Below are positions 1-8,079 of a DNA stretch of 64,000 nt, in pieces; the stretch's first letter is position 1, and every line of letters begins with the position of its first letter. The stretch is from Chersky-840 sp963838775 (GTDB lineage: Bacteria; Actinomycetota; Acidimicrobiia; Acidimicrobiales; UBA8190). The notes below the pieces were generated by a model. It made no database searches. It was not told where the DNA came from and was given only the letters and a program-made list of their open reading frames with translations. Both the position numbers and the translations under genes were made by a program. The stretch covers positions 1 to 64,000 of the forward strand of contig CAWISP010000026.1 of NCBI GenBank assembly GCA_963838775.1. The letters are read 5' to 3'.

Positions 1-337
1 CGATACCGGCGGTGGCGCCGAGACGACGACGACTCCGTCATGGGACCGTCTCCCGTGCCGGCTCGACCGACCCATGCGTATCAGGCAACGTTCGCCTACC
101 TTGGCGACCTTGAGTGTGTCAGTAGCTGCCCACTCGACAGGAGTGTCTTGCTTTGTGGTGCGGACCGCATGGTCCCAGCCGGACTGTCGGCCCGTTGCCG
201 GAGCCATCCGGGAATGCCGGCTCTGGGGCGCGCTCACGCTGGGTCCGATTCACGAACAATCCGAGTGAAGGAGCTTGAGGTACTTGCGTGCCCCAAGAGC
301 ACAGTTCTTGCTGTCGCCCGTTGGCGCAATCGCCTTC
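1..337. other. left-edge stretch without a recognisable gene
   Basis: I see no convincing gene here. The first plus-strand frame stays open from the window edge to about position 438, but its translation is rich in Arg, Pro and Ser and has no motif I recognise. It also runs into the tail of the regulator encoded on the other strand. Base composition looks less GC-rich than in the rest of the window. It could hold the end of a gene beginning outside the window; nothing seen decides that. Confidence 0.3.
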
Positions 338-1026
338 TTATGAGGGTTGCGCCTCGATGGCGCGCCACAGGAGCATCTTCAGGGTGTCGGCCGTCAGCAT
401 CCCGATCTCGGCAGGGGTCCGGTCAAAGTCGACCATGAGCGCCTGCGTGGCGAATGCTGAGAGATTGAGTGCAAACGCAAGAACCAGTTCGGGGGAGGCT
501 CGCCCCTGCCGCCGGCCATCCGCCAGACCACCTTCACCAGGGTCTGCATCCCGCGGACGCGGACGTCTCGGCGCTGCGCGTCCATCTCGGCAAGGACGTC
601 AGATGCGTTGGCCCGGGGAGCGTGGATGTCCCAGAAGGCGGCTCCGACGACGTGAGCCGTTCTGGTGTGGACCGTCACCGCCAGTTCCTCGATCCAGCCG
701 TCGAGGTCGTCGCCCGGCAGAGGTACGTCTTCGAACCAGCCGAAGTACATATCGTTTACCGTTGCGGCGATCAACCGGTCGTGGCTCCCATAATGGCGGA
801 AGATGGTGCGTGGACTCACGCCCGAGACCTGGGCAATCTCCTCGACCGTGGCGTAGAAGCCTCGTTGGGCGACCACCTTCATGGCTGCTTGTCTGATGCG
901 CGCCCGGGTCAGGTCTCGTTGCTCCTCAGCCAGCGACGAAGAAGGCGTCCTTGTGCCTTGTCTACCGACGTCCGATTTCTGAATGTCGGACGCCCTCTCC
1001 CACCCACTTACCAAGTCAGCAAACAT
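338..1026 (-). CDS. TetR family transcriptional regulator (frameshifted)
   Basis: DNA-binding repressor of the TetR type. The N-terminal helix-turn-helix is clear (TRARIRQAAMKVVAQRGF, then VEEIAQVSGVSPRTIFRHY), followed by a ligand-binding helical domain. I choose the ATG at 1026 because an AGGGGG ribosome site lies just upstream; a longer open frame upstream is not needed. As written, the frame breaks at the five-base G run (C on the coding strand) at 491-495. The natural C-terminus continues in another frame (starting ELVLAFALNLSAF) to a TAA at 338. Adding one base restores a 229-residue protein, a normal TetR length. The regulated gene is unknown; no partner is adjacent. A near-palindrome at 970-991 lies inside the early coding region. 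Identity is secure; whether the gene is really broken is open. Confidence 0.85.
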
Positions 1027-1826
1027 GAAGCCCCCTTGTCGGGATCGGCCCTGATGCAATGATCTGGGGACCTCCCGGCGCCCGCTAGGGGAGGAAGTCC
1101 TACGCGGCCTAGTCCCTCGGCAACCATAGGAAGAGACTGCCTGTGGGCTGCCATCCAGACTGCAGGGTCCCTGCGCGATCTTTGCGTTTGCCAAATTGGT
1201 CCCAACTCGATCTCCAGATCCAGAGGGGCGGGTCAAGATCTACCGAGCCAAGGTCATGGGTCATTAGCTGCCGAATCGACCCTGACGGCCACAACAAGTC
1301 CGAAGGCGAGCGGTCGGTCGGAGTGGACCAGACGGAAATATGCGTGTGGGTGTGGACCCTAATGAGGCCCCGACCGGCCTGCCCATCCACAATCGTTCCT
1401 GAGGTGAGTACTGCTCGGGTCACCGCAGACGTAGGTGCGCGACTCCTGCACTTACTCTGCGTCCTGCCATATATCTATGCCAAGGTGACAACCTGGGATG
1501 TCATGGTGACAGACGACAGTGCTCGCCATTCTTGAGGATGACCCGACCTAGCATGCCCGGTCATCATGGGTCGCATACACGGTTGGGGAGGATCCTGGGG
1601 TCATCGACAAGAGTCAGACCTCAACGCGTCACTGCCTCACCAGTGATTCGGGTAGTCACATCTGATGATTCCACCGTGCGCGGGGAGCACTGTGTCAACA
1701 TCCCACGTCACTTCGACTAGATAGGACTTTTGGCTCTATCAAGCGGGCAATGCGCTGTCGTAAGCACTCACAAGACGTTGTCTCCTGTCGTTTTCTCCCG
1801 GCGGGCTAAAGAAGGGGCGAGAGTCG
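1027..1826. other. 800-bp non-coding or unrecognised stretch
   Basis: Between the divergent regulator and beta-helix genes. Several short open frames exist on both strands (for example 1143-1535 plus and 1109-1423 minus), but none has a ribosome site, family motif or codon bias typical of the neighbourhood. Composition is visibly more AT-rich than the GC-rich bulk of the window. It must hold the promoters of the two divergent genes, but I cannot point to convincing -35/-10 pairs. Confidence 0.35.
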
Positions 1827-3211
1827 ATGCGGAAGATTTCTCTGGGCCGAAAGGTTCTGATGGGCGCGGTGGCGCTGACTGTCCTAGGCCTCACGGGGGT
1901 GGCGTCACCTGGCGCGGGGGCCAATACTCGTGCTGTCGCTCGTGCCAGTGCGCATGCGAGGTACACGGTCTGTTCGCATGGGTGTCCGTACACGTCCATC
2001 CAGGCTGCGGTCACCGCGGCGATCCACGGGGGACTCATCACGATCGGGCCTGGGCACTACGCCGAGAACGTCACGGTCACCGCGTCTGTCACCCTCAAAG
2101 GAACTGGCAACAGCACAGTGCTGTACCCAGCTGTCTCCAACCCCGCCCCGAACGGTTGCGGTTCAAGCTCCCTCTGCGGCGGTGCCGCCAGCAGCATCAT
2201 CCTGGTCGCAGCGAACAACGTGACCATCGAGAACATGACACTCGAGGGCGCCAACCCGGCGCTCGCTGGGAGCGGAGTCCTCGTTGATGGCAAACACATC
2301 AACGCACGGAACGGCATTATCGACGACTACCTCCTTAGCGACTTCACCAACCTCACCGTTTCGCACGTGCTCGTGCGAGACATCTACCTTCGAGGGATTG
2401 AGGTGACATACGACAACGTGCCCGGCCAGACCTTCACGCTTACGCACGACACGGTCAACAATGTACAAGCGGACCCGAGTTCTATCGCGATGTTCAACTA
2501 CGGAGATTCGGGCGTGATGTCCTACAACACGGTCACGAACGCAAACGACGCGATCTCGGCCAACTGGTCGACGGGAACGCAGTTCCTGGCCAATCACATT
2601 AGGAAGTCGGGAAGCGGCATCCACACCGACAACAACGGCGGCTCGGGCGGTATCGCCGACCTGATCCAGGGCAATACGGTCTCCAACTGTACTTCCGATG
2701 GTTATGGGATCTGGGTGTTCGCACCCTATGTCTCGGCGAACGTCGACTCGAATACGGTCAAGGGCTGCTACGTCGGCCTCGGTGCGTACGGCAGCCAGGC
2801 GCCGGGGCAAGGGCGACGTTCTCGAAGAACACCGTTTCGGGCACCGGCGCCAAGACGACCGACCCCAACGGGACGTACGGCGCTTACCTGACGACCGACC
2901 TGCTCGGCTTTGGTTTCGCCGACCTCACTGCCACGCTCACGGACAACTCATTCGCGAACTTCCAAACAGGGATGTTCGTCACGCAAACGACCCCGACCGC
3001 CGGCGATGCCGTCGGCGGCCAGGCGACCGTCACCGCTTCGCCCAACAACCTGCTCCTCCGAGACAAGGCGGGCGCGGTCGGCGGCCCCGGCACCGTATTC
3101 AACGCCCCGAACAACTGGTGGGGATGCAAGAATGGCCCGAACAAGGGCGGGGGTTGCGCCTCTGCCACCGGCACGGTTCAGTTCACCCCTTGGCTGACCA
3201 AGAAGCCGTAG
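1827..3211 (+). CDS. secreted right-handed beta-helix repeat protein (frameshifted)
   Basis: Exported protein predicted to fold as a parallel beta-helix. A Sec signal peptide spans about residues 1-33 (basic start, hydrophobic core, AGA-like cleavage region). It is followed by an entry module (YTVCSHGCPYTSIQAAV) and many short N-rich rungs such as NNVTIENMTLEG and SNTVKGCYVG. The C-terminus has the motif NNWWGCKNGP, then FTPWL, which commonly ends such beta-helix proteins. The frame breaks at the GGGG run at 2804-2807; one extra G joins the first 325 or so residues to the rest (ATFSKNTVSGTGAKTTDPNG and on to 3211), giving 461 residues. Substrate unknown: this fold includes polysaccharide lyases as well as surface adhesins, and I see no catalytic signature. 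A strong hairpin lies 120 bp downstream. Confidence 0.8.
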
Positions 3212-3329
3212 GCGCCGGGGGAGGCGGCTTTGTTCTGCGTCTTCTCCAGCCCTTCGGCACCACCCCGGCACACGGGTCTCCAGGGTCTTCATTGGGGTCA
3301 GGAACTTCAAGAAATCTGTCGCCAGCAGC

Positions 3330-3362
3330 ACTACTTCCCACGCTCCAGGGGTGGGAAGTAGT
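3330..3362. terminator. perfect 12-bp inverted repeat, possible terminator
   Basis: ACTACTTCCCAC at 3330-3341 pairs exactly with GTGGGAAGTAGT at 3351-3362 across a 9-nt loop. It sits 118 bp past the stop of the beta-helix gene. No T-run follows on either side, so it is not a classical intrinsic terminator. A U-less actinobacterial terminator, an operator or a structured RNA element are all possible. Confidence 0.45.
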
Positions 3363-3419
3363 CGCCGCATCCCCGACTGACACGGAAACGATCGGACTGC
3401 CGCCACTCAGACAGTGACG

Positions 3420-3458
3420 CCGCTCCGCGGCCAGTGCCCCAAGCCAGTCGCGGAGCGG
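3420..3458. terminator. second inverted repeat, 10-bp arms
   Basis: CCGCTCCGCG (3420-3429) is the exact reverse complement of CGCGGAGCGG (3449-3458), with a 19-nt loop. It is GC-rich and close to the first hairpin, and both lie between converging genes, which suggests a transcription-end region. Function is inferred from position only. Confidence 0.35.
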
Positions 3459-3776
3459 TTCCCTCCTCATCGGTGCCGACCCACCGGGATGGCGACGTTG
3501 CCAGGGGGGCTTTGGCGACGCGAGCCCAGGCGATCGCCCTGGAACGTGCGGGACGGCAGTCGGTCGACAGGGTCAGACCAAGGCCGACCGACTCCCACCG
3601 AGATACACGAGCGAGTGCGCGGAGCCCCCGGCACCTTCATCGGAACGCGGGATGGCCCGAGTCTGGTCGTAGCGTACCGCCAAAGCGGCTGGAGTTACTC
3701 AAGGCTAACGGAGCCATGCCATGCGGTCATGCTGAGAGTTGGCACCTGAATGTGAGGCGGATAGCAATACGTTCCG

Positions 3777-4055
3777 TCATCGCCCTGGCGACGGTCCTGA
3801 TGGCGCACGCGTCGGTGGCGCTGTCGTCGGTGGCGCTGTCGCTGATGGCGCACGCGTCGGTGGCGCTGTCGTCGGTGGCGCTGTCGTCGGTGGCGCTGTC
3901 GTCGGTGGCGCTGTCGCTGATGGCGCACGCGTCGGTGGCGCTGTCCCACCAGAGGGTGGAGTAATCGTCGTTGCGGTATGTGGAGCAGCACCGTTACTGC
4001 AGGCCCCGACGACAAGCGAGACTCCGATCAACCCAAAGAGCACATACCGACGCAT
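3777..4055 (-). CDS. small lipoprotein with APPTT-type tandem repeats
   Basis: A 92-residue exported lipoprotein. The N-terminus is a lipoprotein signal: MRRYVLFGLIGVSLVVGAC ends in a lipobox with Cys at about residue 19. A GAGG ribosome site precedes the ATG. The mature part has no folded domain: after a short linker it is a Pro/Thr/Ala stalk of pentapeptide repeats (PPTTA, PPTRA, PSATA) ending SGPSPGR. Such stalks usually carry a domain away from the membrane, so the protein may be truncated or may act as a spacer or wall-spanning peptide. The repeat DNA lacks stops in several frames, so length alone proves nothing; the signal peptide with lipobox is what supports this frame. No functional partner is evident. 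Confidence 0.65.
   Translation of the reverse strand: MRRYVLFGLIGVSLVVGACSNGAAPHTATTITPPSGGTAPPTRAPSATAPPTTAPPTTAPPTTAPPTRAPSATAPPTTAPPTRAPSGPSPGR
3799..3948. repeat. ten 15-bp tandem repeat units
   Basis: Ten consecutive 15-bp units of two main kinds, GGTGGCGCTGTCGTC (or ending CGCT) and GATGGCGCACGCGTC, arranged in a higher-order pattern. On the minus strand they encode the pentapeptide stalk of the small lipoprotein. Unit length is a multiple of three, so copy-number change keeps the frame. Confidence 0.95.
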
Positions 4056-4293
4056 CAGGACCTCGAATCTCCGGCCTGCACCAGTATGTCCTGTTCTGTC
4101 TTCTGGGACGGGTCGGCAACAGAAGAGGGTCGCTTATGCCATCACCGGACTCAGAAGAAAGCTCAGGACCTTGGAGGTGCCGCATTGCCCAAACCATTCC
4201 CACGTTCCTCGAACCTGGACCCGCCGTAGCGTTCCGAGCCGCGAATAGAGCGCGGTTGGCGCCGAATGCACGGCGAATCGAGCCAGGCATTTC

Positions 4294-5403
4294 TCAAGCG
4301 TCTCTGGTCGCCATTCTCCATGCGCCCAAGACCGTCCACACCACCAGCCAGACCGCGATCACTGCAACCGCGATGGCGGTCGACTCCGGCAGCAAGTACG
4401 ACGAGTCTCGAAGCCCAGCGGGCCCGTTCACGATCCCGTAGTTGATACCAATCCCGGCGGGTTCGAAATGGGCCACAGCCAGTTCGAAGACCAGGAGTCG
4501 CTGGAGGTTGATCAGGTGGGGAATCTGAATCTTGGTCGACAAGAGGAGCGGTCGGAAAATGATCTCGTACACGATCATCAGGATGATCGGAACCATTCGC
4601 TGTCCCATCAGAGAGGCGAACCCGAGACCGAAGACGTAGGCGATGATCACCTCGAGTTCGAGCCACAGTCCCGTCCTGATCATCACGCCATAGGGCGGCG
4701 AGTTGTAGGTCACGGCGTAGGTCGGATAGTTCTGCTCGGCCTGTCGCTCGGCCAGCGCCCTGGACAGCGGGGTGTTTGGCTCAGATTCGTTCCGCGGGCA
4801 CGGCCCGTTGTAGGGGAAGTCGCAGATGATCAGATTGGGATGATCGGCGGCCCAGGTCTCGTATCCATGGAGGGACAGGCCGAGGGGCACGGTGGTGCCC
4901 TGGAAGTCGAAACTGGACGGCGCGGAGAAGACGCAGACCGCACAGATGATGGTGAATGCGACGGCCACCATGGGGATGATGATGGCCAAGCCGGCCGGGA
5001 TGCGGGCCAGGTAGAGCGCCACTCTCGAGCGCCCGGTAACCACCTGCTGCGTGAACATCCCGTCGGCGAGGTCGGAGCAACCTGCGGTGGCTCCCAAGGT
5101 CATGGCGGCGATGAACCCGAAGATGTACAGCACGCCGGCGATGAGGGTGGTGAACACGTCGAACCCACCGGCCGGCCCGTACGACTGCGGCACGAAGGCG
5201 TGCAGCAACAGCTTGATGACGAGGAAGAGTGTCGGGAGCCCGATCGTCAAGACGATCAGGGTGATCATGAGTGCCCGACGCTTACGCAACTCCGTGAATC
5301 TGGTTGCGACCATGGCGCGGTTGGGGATCCATGATCCTCGGCCGTCAGCTGCACCATCAACTTCTGCCGGGCCTGCTGTACCGACGTCGGGCGCGGTCAC
5401 CAC
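4294..5403 (-). CDS. ABC-2 type transporter permease
   Basis: Integral membrane subunit of an ABC exporter, 369 residues with six predicted helices: about 47-70, 80-105, 135-160, 250-270, 272-292 and 343-363. A large loop (about 160-245) carries two Cys residues (ICDFPYNGPCP). The cytoplasmic N-terminus (VATRFTELRKRRALM) is typical of ABC-2 permeases that act with a separate ATPase. No ATP-binding gene is adjacent: upstream there is only a frame of about 28 codons ending at the start region. The partner must therefore lie elsewhere or have been lost. Start is GTG at 5403, in a GTGGTGA context; the internal ATG before VATRF is an alternative. Substrate unknown. Confidence 0.75.
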   Translation of the reverse strand: MVTAPDVGTAGPAEVDGAADGRGSWIPNRAMVATRFTELRKRRALMITLIVLTIGLPTLFLVIKLLLHAFVPQSYGPAGGFDVFTTLIAGVLYIFGFIAAMTLGATAGCSDLADGMFTQQVVTGRSRVALYLARIPAGLAIIIPMVAVAFTIICAVCVFSAPSSFDFQGTTVPLGLSLHGYETWAADHPNLIICDFPYNGPCPRNESEPNTPLSRALAERQAEQNYPTYAVTYNSPPYGVMIRTGLWLELEVIIAYVFGLGFASLMGQRMVPIILMIVYEIIFRPLLLSTKIQIPHLINLQRLLVFELAVAHFEPAGIGINYGIVNGPAGLRDSSYLLPESTAIAVAVIAVWLVVWTVLGAWRMATRDA

Positions 5404-5565
5404 TCCGAGTCGCCTGACCCCTTGGCCACCTTCCGGGATGACGGCTGAGCCTGTGAGTCCGAGTTCGACGTGTTAGCGGGCACGTCACCAGGTTTCCACA
5501 GGGGTGCCCGATCCGGGCGCTTCTTGCCCTCTCAACAGGGAAGGCCGGCAAGGGCCGGGCGAGGG

Positions 5566-6033
5566 CTAGGTTTCCGGTAAGACGCCGATGGCGTCACGCT
5601 CACTCCTGAGGTAGCCGGGGTTGGCGACCGCCAACTTGTCCGCCACCGTCGCTCGCACCGCGGCGCGGACCTCGTCGGCACGAGCATCGAGGGCGCCCGA
5701 GCGGATGGCGGCGGCGAGCTCGGCATCGCTACCCACGCCAAGCGCCTCGAGGCGCGCCTCGTGTGCGGCGGCGAGGCCGGGACCGAGCAAGAGCTCCCGG
5801 GCCACCATGGCGACCACGTTGGCGGCCACCCGGGCATGGAAGCGCACCCTGCCCTCGGTGGCGGGCATCACATCGGACTCGAGGAACTCGCGCACCGCTT
5901 CGAGCAGCCCGGCCGCCGACGGGATGTCGTGGGGGACCCATCCCCCCGCGACGTCGGTGTGGCCGGCTGTGTGCCCGACGTCAGTCGGCCCCGCGTCCGG
6001 CGGCGGTTCGGGCAGACCGGCACCACCGGTCAT
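5566..6033 (-). CDS. DUF6285 family protein, LvaB-like partner of a kinase
   Basis: A 155-residue soluble protein of the DUF6285 type. Recognisable stretches are PSAAGLLEAVREFLESDVMP near residue 40, FHARVAANVVAMVARELLLG near 70, and the C-terminal KLAVANPGYL. From memory, this family accompanies ACAD10/11-like phosphotransferases and includes the small subunit needed by the levulinate-pathway kinase LvaA. The ATG at 6033 overlaps the upstream kinase stop by 4 bp (ATGA), so the two are translationally coupled. Role by inference: partner of the kinase in phosphorylating a hydroxyacyl-CoA. The first 37 residues are low-complexity and not conserved-looking. Confidence 0.7.
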   Translation of the reverse strand: MTGGAGLPEPPPDAGPTDVGHTAGHTDVAGGWVPHDIPSAAGLLEAVREFLESDVMPATEGRVRFHARVAANVVAMVARELLLGPGLAAAHEARLEALGVGSDAELAAAIRSGALDARADEVRAAVRATVADKLAVANPGYLRSERDAIGVLPET

Positions 6034-7004
6034 GGCAGAAGCTCCAGCAGATCCCACTCGACCTCGCACACGCGCCGGCCGATGGCGGCGAGCTCGACGG
6101 ACCGGACCACCCCGGTGGTGTGGGTGAGGGCCTGCACGATGCAGATGATCCCCCATCGGAGGGTGCCCAGCGTCTGCCACCAGTGCAGGGCGGCCGAGTC
6201 GACAGCCGTCCCGCCGGCACCCTCGTAAGCCGTCACCAGCTGCTCGACCGTGCCGAACCCGCCGACTGGCAGCGACGATCCGAAGCGCCACGCCTTCACA
6301 CACAACCATCCGAGGTCTTCGAGGGGGTCGCCGCGGTGGGCGAGCTCCCAATCGAGGACGGCCCGGATACCGTCGGCATCGATGATCAGGTTGCCGTTGC
6401 GGAAGTCGCCGTGCACGACCGTCTCGGCCGAGCGCGCCGGACGCGCCGGACGCGCCTCGGCCAACCACCGGAGCCCCAGCTCGAATGCCGGATGGGGCTG
6501 CCCCAAACGGTCGAGCAGGCCACGCAGTTGCTCGAGCGGGTCGCCACCCGCCAGGCCGGGGATCTCGACGGCGGGGATGCGATGGATCGCCGCCAGTGCC
6601 CGGCCGCATTGGGCAGCGAGATCGGGGCGGACCCGGGCGAAGCGTTCGTCACGCAGGATGCGGCGCGCGATGGTCTCGCCCTCGACGAACTCCATGATCA
6701 TGAAGGTTGCGTCGACCCCGGCGCTGTCGTCCCCTGCCACCACGACCCGGGGGACAGGGACACCGGCGCGCGCCGCCGCCCGCAGAAGATCGGCTTCGAG
6801 TCGAAGCCCCGACGTCGGCGCTCCGGGGGGATCTCGGCGTAACACCAGCTTGTTCGACATGCCGTGGGCGTCGCGTACCGAGAAGCTCCATGTCTCTCGA
6901 GAGGCGCCACCGGGCAGCCGGGCCAGGTCCTCGACGTCCACGGGCTGCCCGAGCGTGGTGCCCAGGACTGCACCCAGTTTCCCAGCGAGGTCGGTGACGT
7001 CCAC
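6030..7004 (-). CDS. phosphotransferase family protein (APH/ACAD10-like kinase)
   Basis: Protein-kinase-fold phosphotransferase, 324 residues from GTG at 7004. Visible features: a nucleotide-binding region (LPGGASRETWSFSV, KLVLRRDPPG), the catalytic loop VVHGDFRNGNLIID with HGD and the downstream Asn, and the metal-binding ILDWE-type segment (VLDWELAHRGDP). Sequence style matches the ACAD10/11 N-terminal and LvaA group rather than antibiotic kinases. With the coupled DUF6285 gene it probably phosphorylates hydroxyacyl-CoA intermediates, feeding beta-oxidation. A 9-bp repeat (GCGCCGGAC, 6434-6451) encodes an ARPARPAR insertion between the helical part and the catalytic loop. The divergent gene at 7086 starts 81 bp away and may share control. 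Confidence 0.8.
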   Translation of the reverse strand: MDVTDLAGKLGAVLGTTLGQPVDVEDLARLPGGASRETWSFSVRDAHGMSNKLVLRRDPPGAPTSGLRLEADLLRAAARAGVPVPRVVVAGDDSAGVDATFMIMEFVEGETIARRILRDERFARVRPDLAAQCGRALAAIHRIPAVEIPGLAGGDPLEQLRGLLDRLGQPHPAFELGLRWLAEARPARPARSAETVVHGDFRNGNLIIDADGIRAVLDWELAHRGDPLEDLGWLCVKAWRFGSSLPVGGFGTVEQLVTAYEGAGGTAVDSAALHWWQTLGTLRWGIICIVQALTHTTGVVRSVELAAIGRRVCEVEWDLLELLP

Positions 7005-7085
7005 GGATCGGACACTAACCCCGCGCCACCGGCGCGCCACTAGGGTGGCCGCATCGGCGTCCGCCTCGATCCCGAAGACGAGTAC

Positions 7086-8054
7086 ATGCACGAGTTGGGC
7101 CCCGAGCCCAACTTCAACGAGTCCATGTACTTCAACGTCTACGACCCCGACGCCGACCTGGGTGGGTTCTTCCGGCTGGGGAACCGGGCCAACGAGGCCA
7201 GCGGCGAGATGACGATGTGCCTCTACCTCCCCGACGGCCGCGTGGCCTTCATGTTCCGCCGCCCCCATGTCACGACCAACGCCGCCTTCGATGCGGCGGG
7301 GATGCGGTTCGAGGTGGTGGAGCCCTTTACCGAGCTCAGAGTCTCTTACGAAGGCACCGCCGTCCTGCTGGACGATCCGTTGCAGATGGCGGACCCGCGC
7401 CAGGCATTCGAGTCGAACCCCCACACCCGGTGTGCCGTCCAGCTCCTCTACCGGGGGTGTTCGGCGATGTTCGGCGGCGAGCCGGACCATCCGGTCGAGC
7501 GCCCCGGCGAGGAGTTCGCCCGCGGTCACTACGAACAATTGGTAGCGGCGAGCGGCACGGTCCAGGTCGGAGACGACCGGTCGGAGCTCCACGGCTTCGG
7601 CCTGCGCGACCACAGCTGGGGACCTCGGTACTGGCAGGCACCGTGGTACTACCGCTGGCTCACGGGCAACGTGGGCGAGGGCTTCGGCTTCATGGGCTCG
7701 CGCATCGCCCGGCGCGACGGGCCCGGCACCAGGGGCGGGTTCGTGTGGGACGGCAAGGAGTTGCAGGTGTGCCGCGACTTCCGCATCCGCACGACGTGGG
7801 AGGGCGACGCCCGGTACCACCGGAGCATCGACGCCGAGCTCATCACCGACCACCGGACGTGGCGCCTGCACGGATCGGTGCTGCGGCTCATCCCCTTGCG
7901 CAATCGCCGCACCGACGGCGACGGCAACCAGATGGTGACACGCATCTCCGAGGGGCTCACCCAGTGGACGCTCGACGACGGACGCGTGGGCTACGGGCTC
8001 TCGGAGTACCTCGACCAGATCGTCGACGGGGCACCGGTGGGCCTGGCCGAGTAG
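7086..8054 (+). CDS. DUF7064/AttH-like protein
   Basis: About 322 residues, soluble, no signal peptide. Motifs I associate with the DUF7065/DUF7064 (hydroxyneurosporene-synthase or AttH-like lipocalin) group are GPEPNFNESMYFN near the start, HGFGLRDHSWGPRYW in the middle and GYGLSEYLDQ at the end. Enzymatic role is not established; the fold is associated with lipid or isoprenoid binding or modification. It is divergent from an LvaA-like kinase, a pairing that suggests acyl or terpenoid metabolism. Start is uncertain: the codons before this ATG (GVRLDPEDEY) look like conserved protein, and the frame is open back to a TAG near 7040, but it has no ATG, GTG or TTG there. An unusual start codon or another sequencing slip is possible. 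Confidence 0.65.
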   Translation: MHELGPEPNFNESMYFNVYDPDADLGGFFRLGNRANEASGEMTMCLYLPDGRVAFMFRRPHVTTNAAFDAAGMRFEVVEPFTELRVSYEGTAVLLDDPLQMADPRQAFESNPHTRCAVQLLYRGCSAMFGGEPDHPVERPGEEFARGHYEQLVAASGTVQVGDDRSELHGFGLRDHSWGPRYWQAPWYYRWLTGNVGEGFGFMGSRIARRDGPGTRGGFVWDGKELQVCRDFRIRTTWEGDARYHRSIDAELITDHRTWRLHGSVLRLIPLRNRRTDGDGNQMVTRISEGLTQWTLDDGRVGYGLSEYLDQIVDGAPVGLAE

Positions 8055-8079
8055 AAGGCCGAGTAGACGCGAACAGAAG

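Larger units (their letters stand above)
3212..3776. other. intergenic stretch with two hairpins
   Basis: About 565 bp with no gene I can support. It holds two perfect inverted repeats (listed separately). It lies between the 3' ends of the plus-strand beta-helix gene and the minus-strand lipoprotein gene, so terminators are expected here. Confidence 0.4.

Noticed and set aside
3799..3948. Possible CRISPR array
   Set aside because: Direct 15-bp repeats are contiguous with no unique spacers, and no cas genes are present. It is a coding tandem repeat.
5404..5490. Small frame upstream of the ABC-2 permease as the end of a missing ATPase gene
   Set aside because: Only about 40 codons are open before a stop, with no ABC ATPase motif in any frame, so a truncated ATPase cannot be supported.
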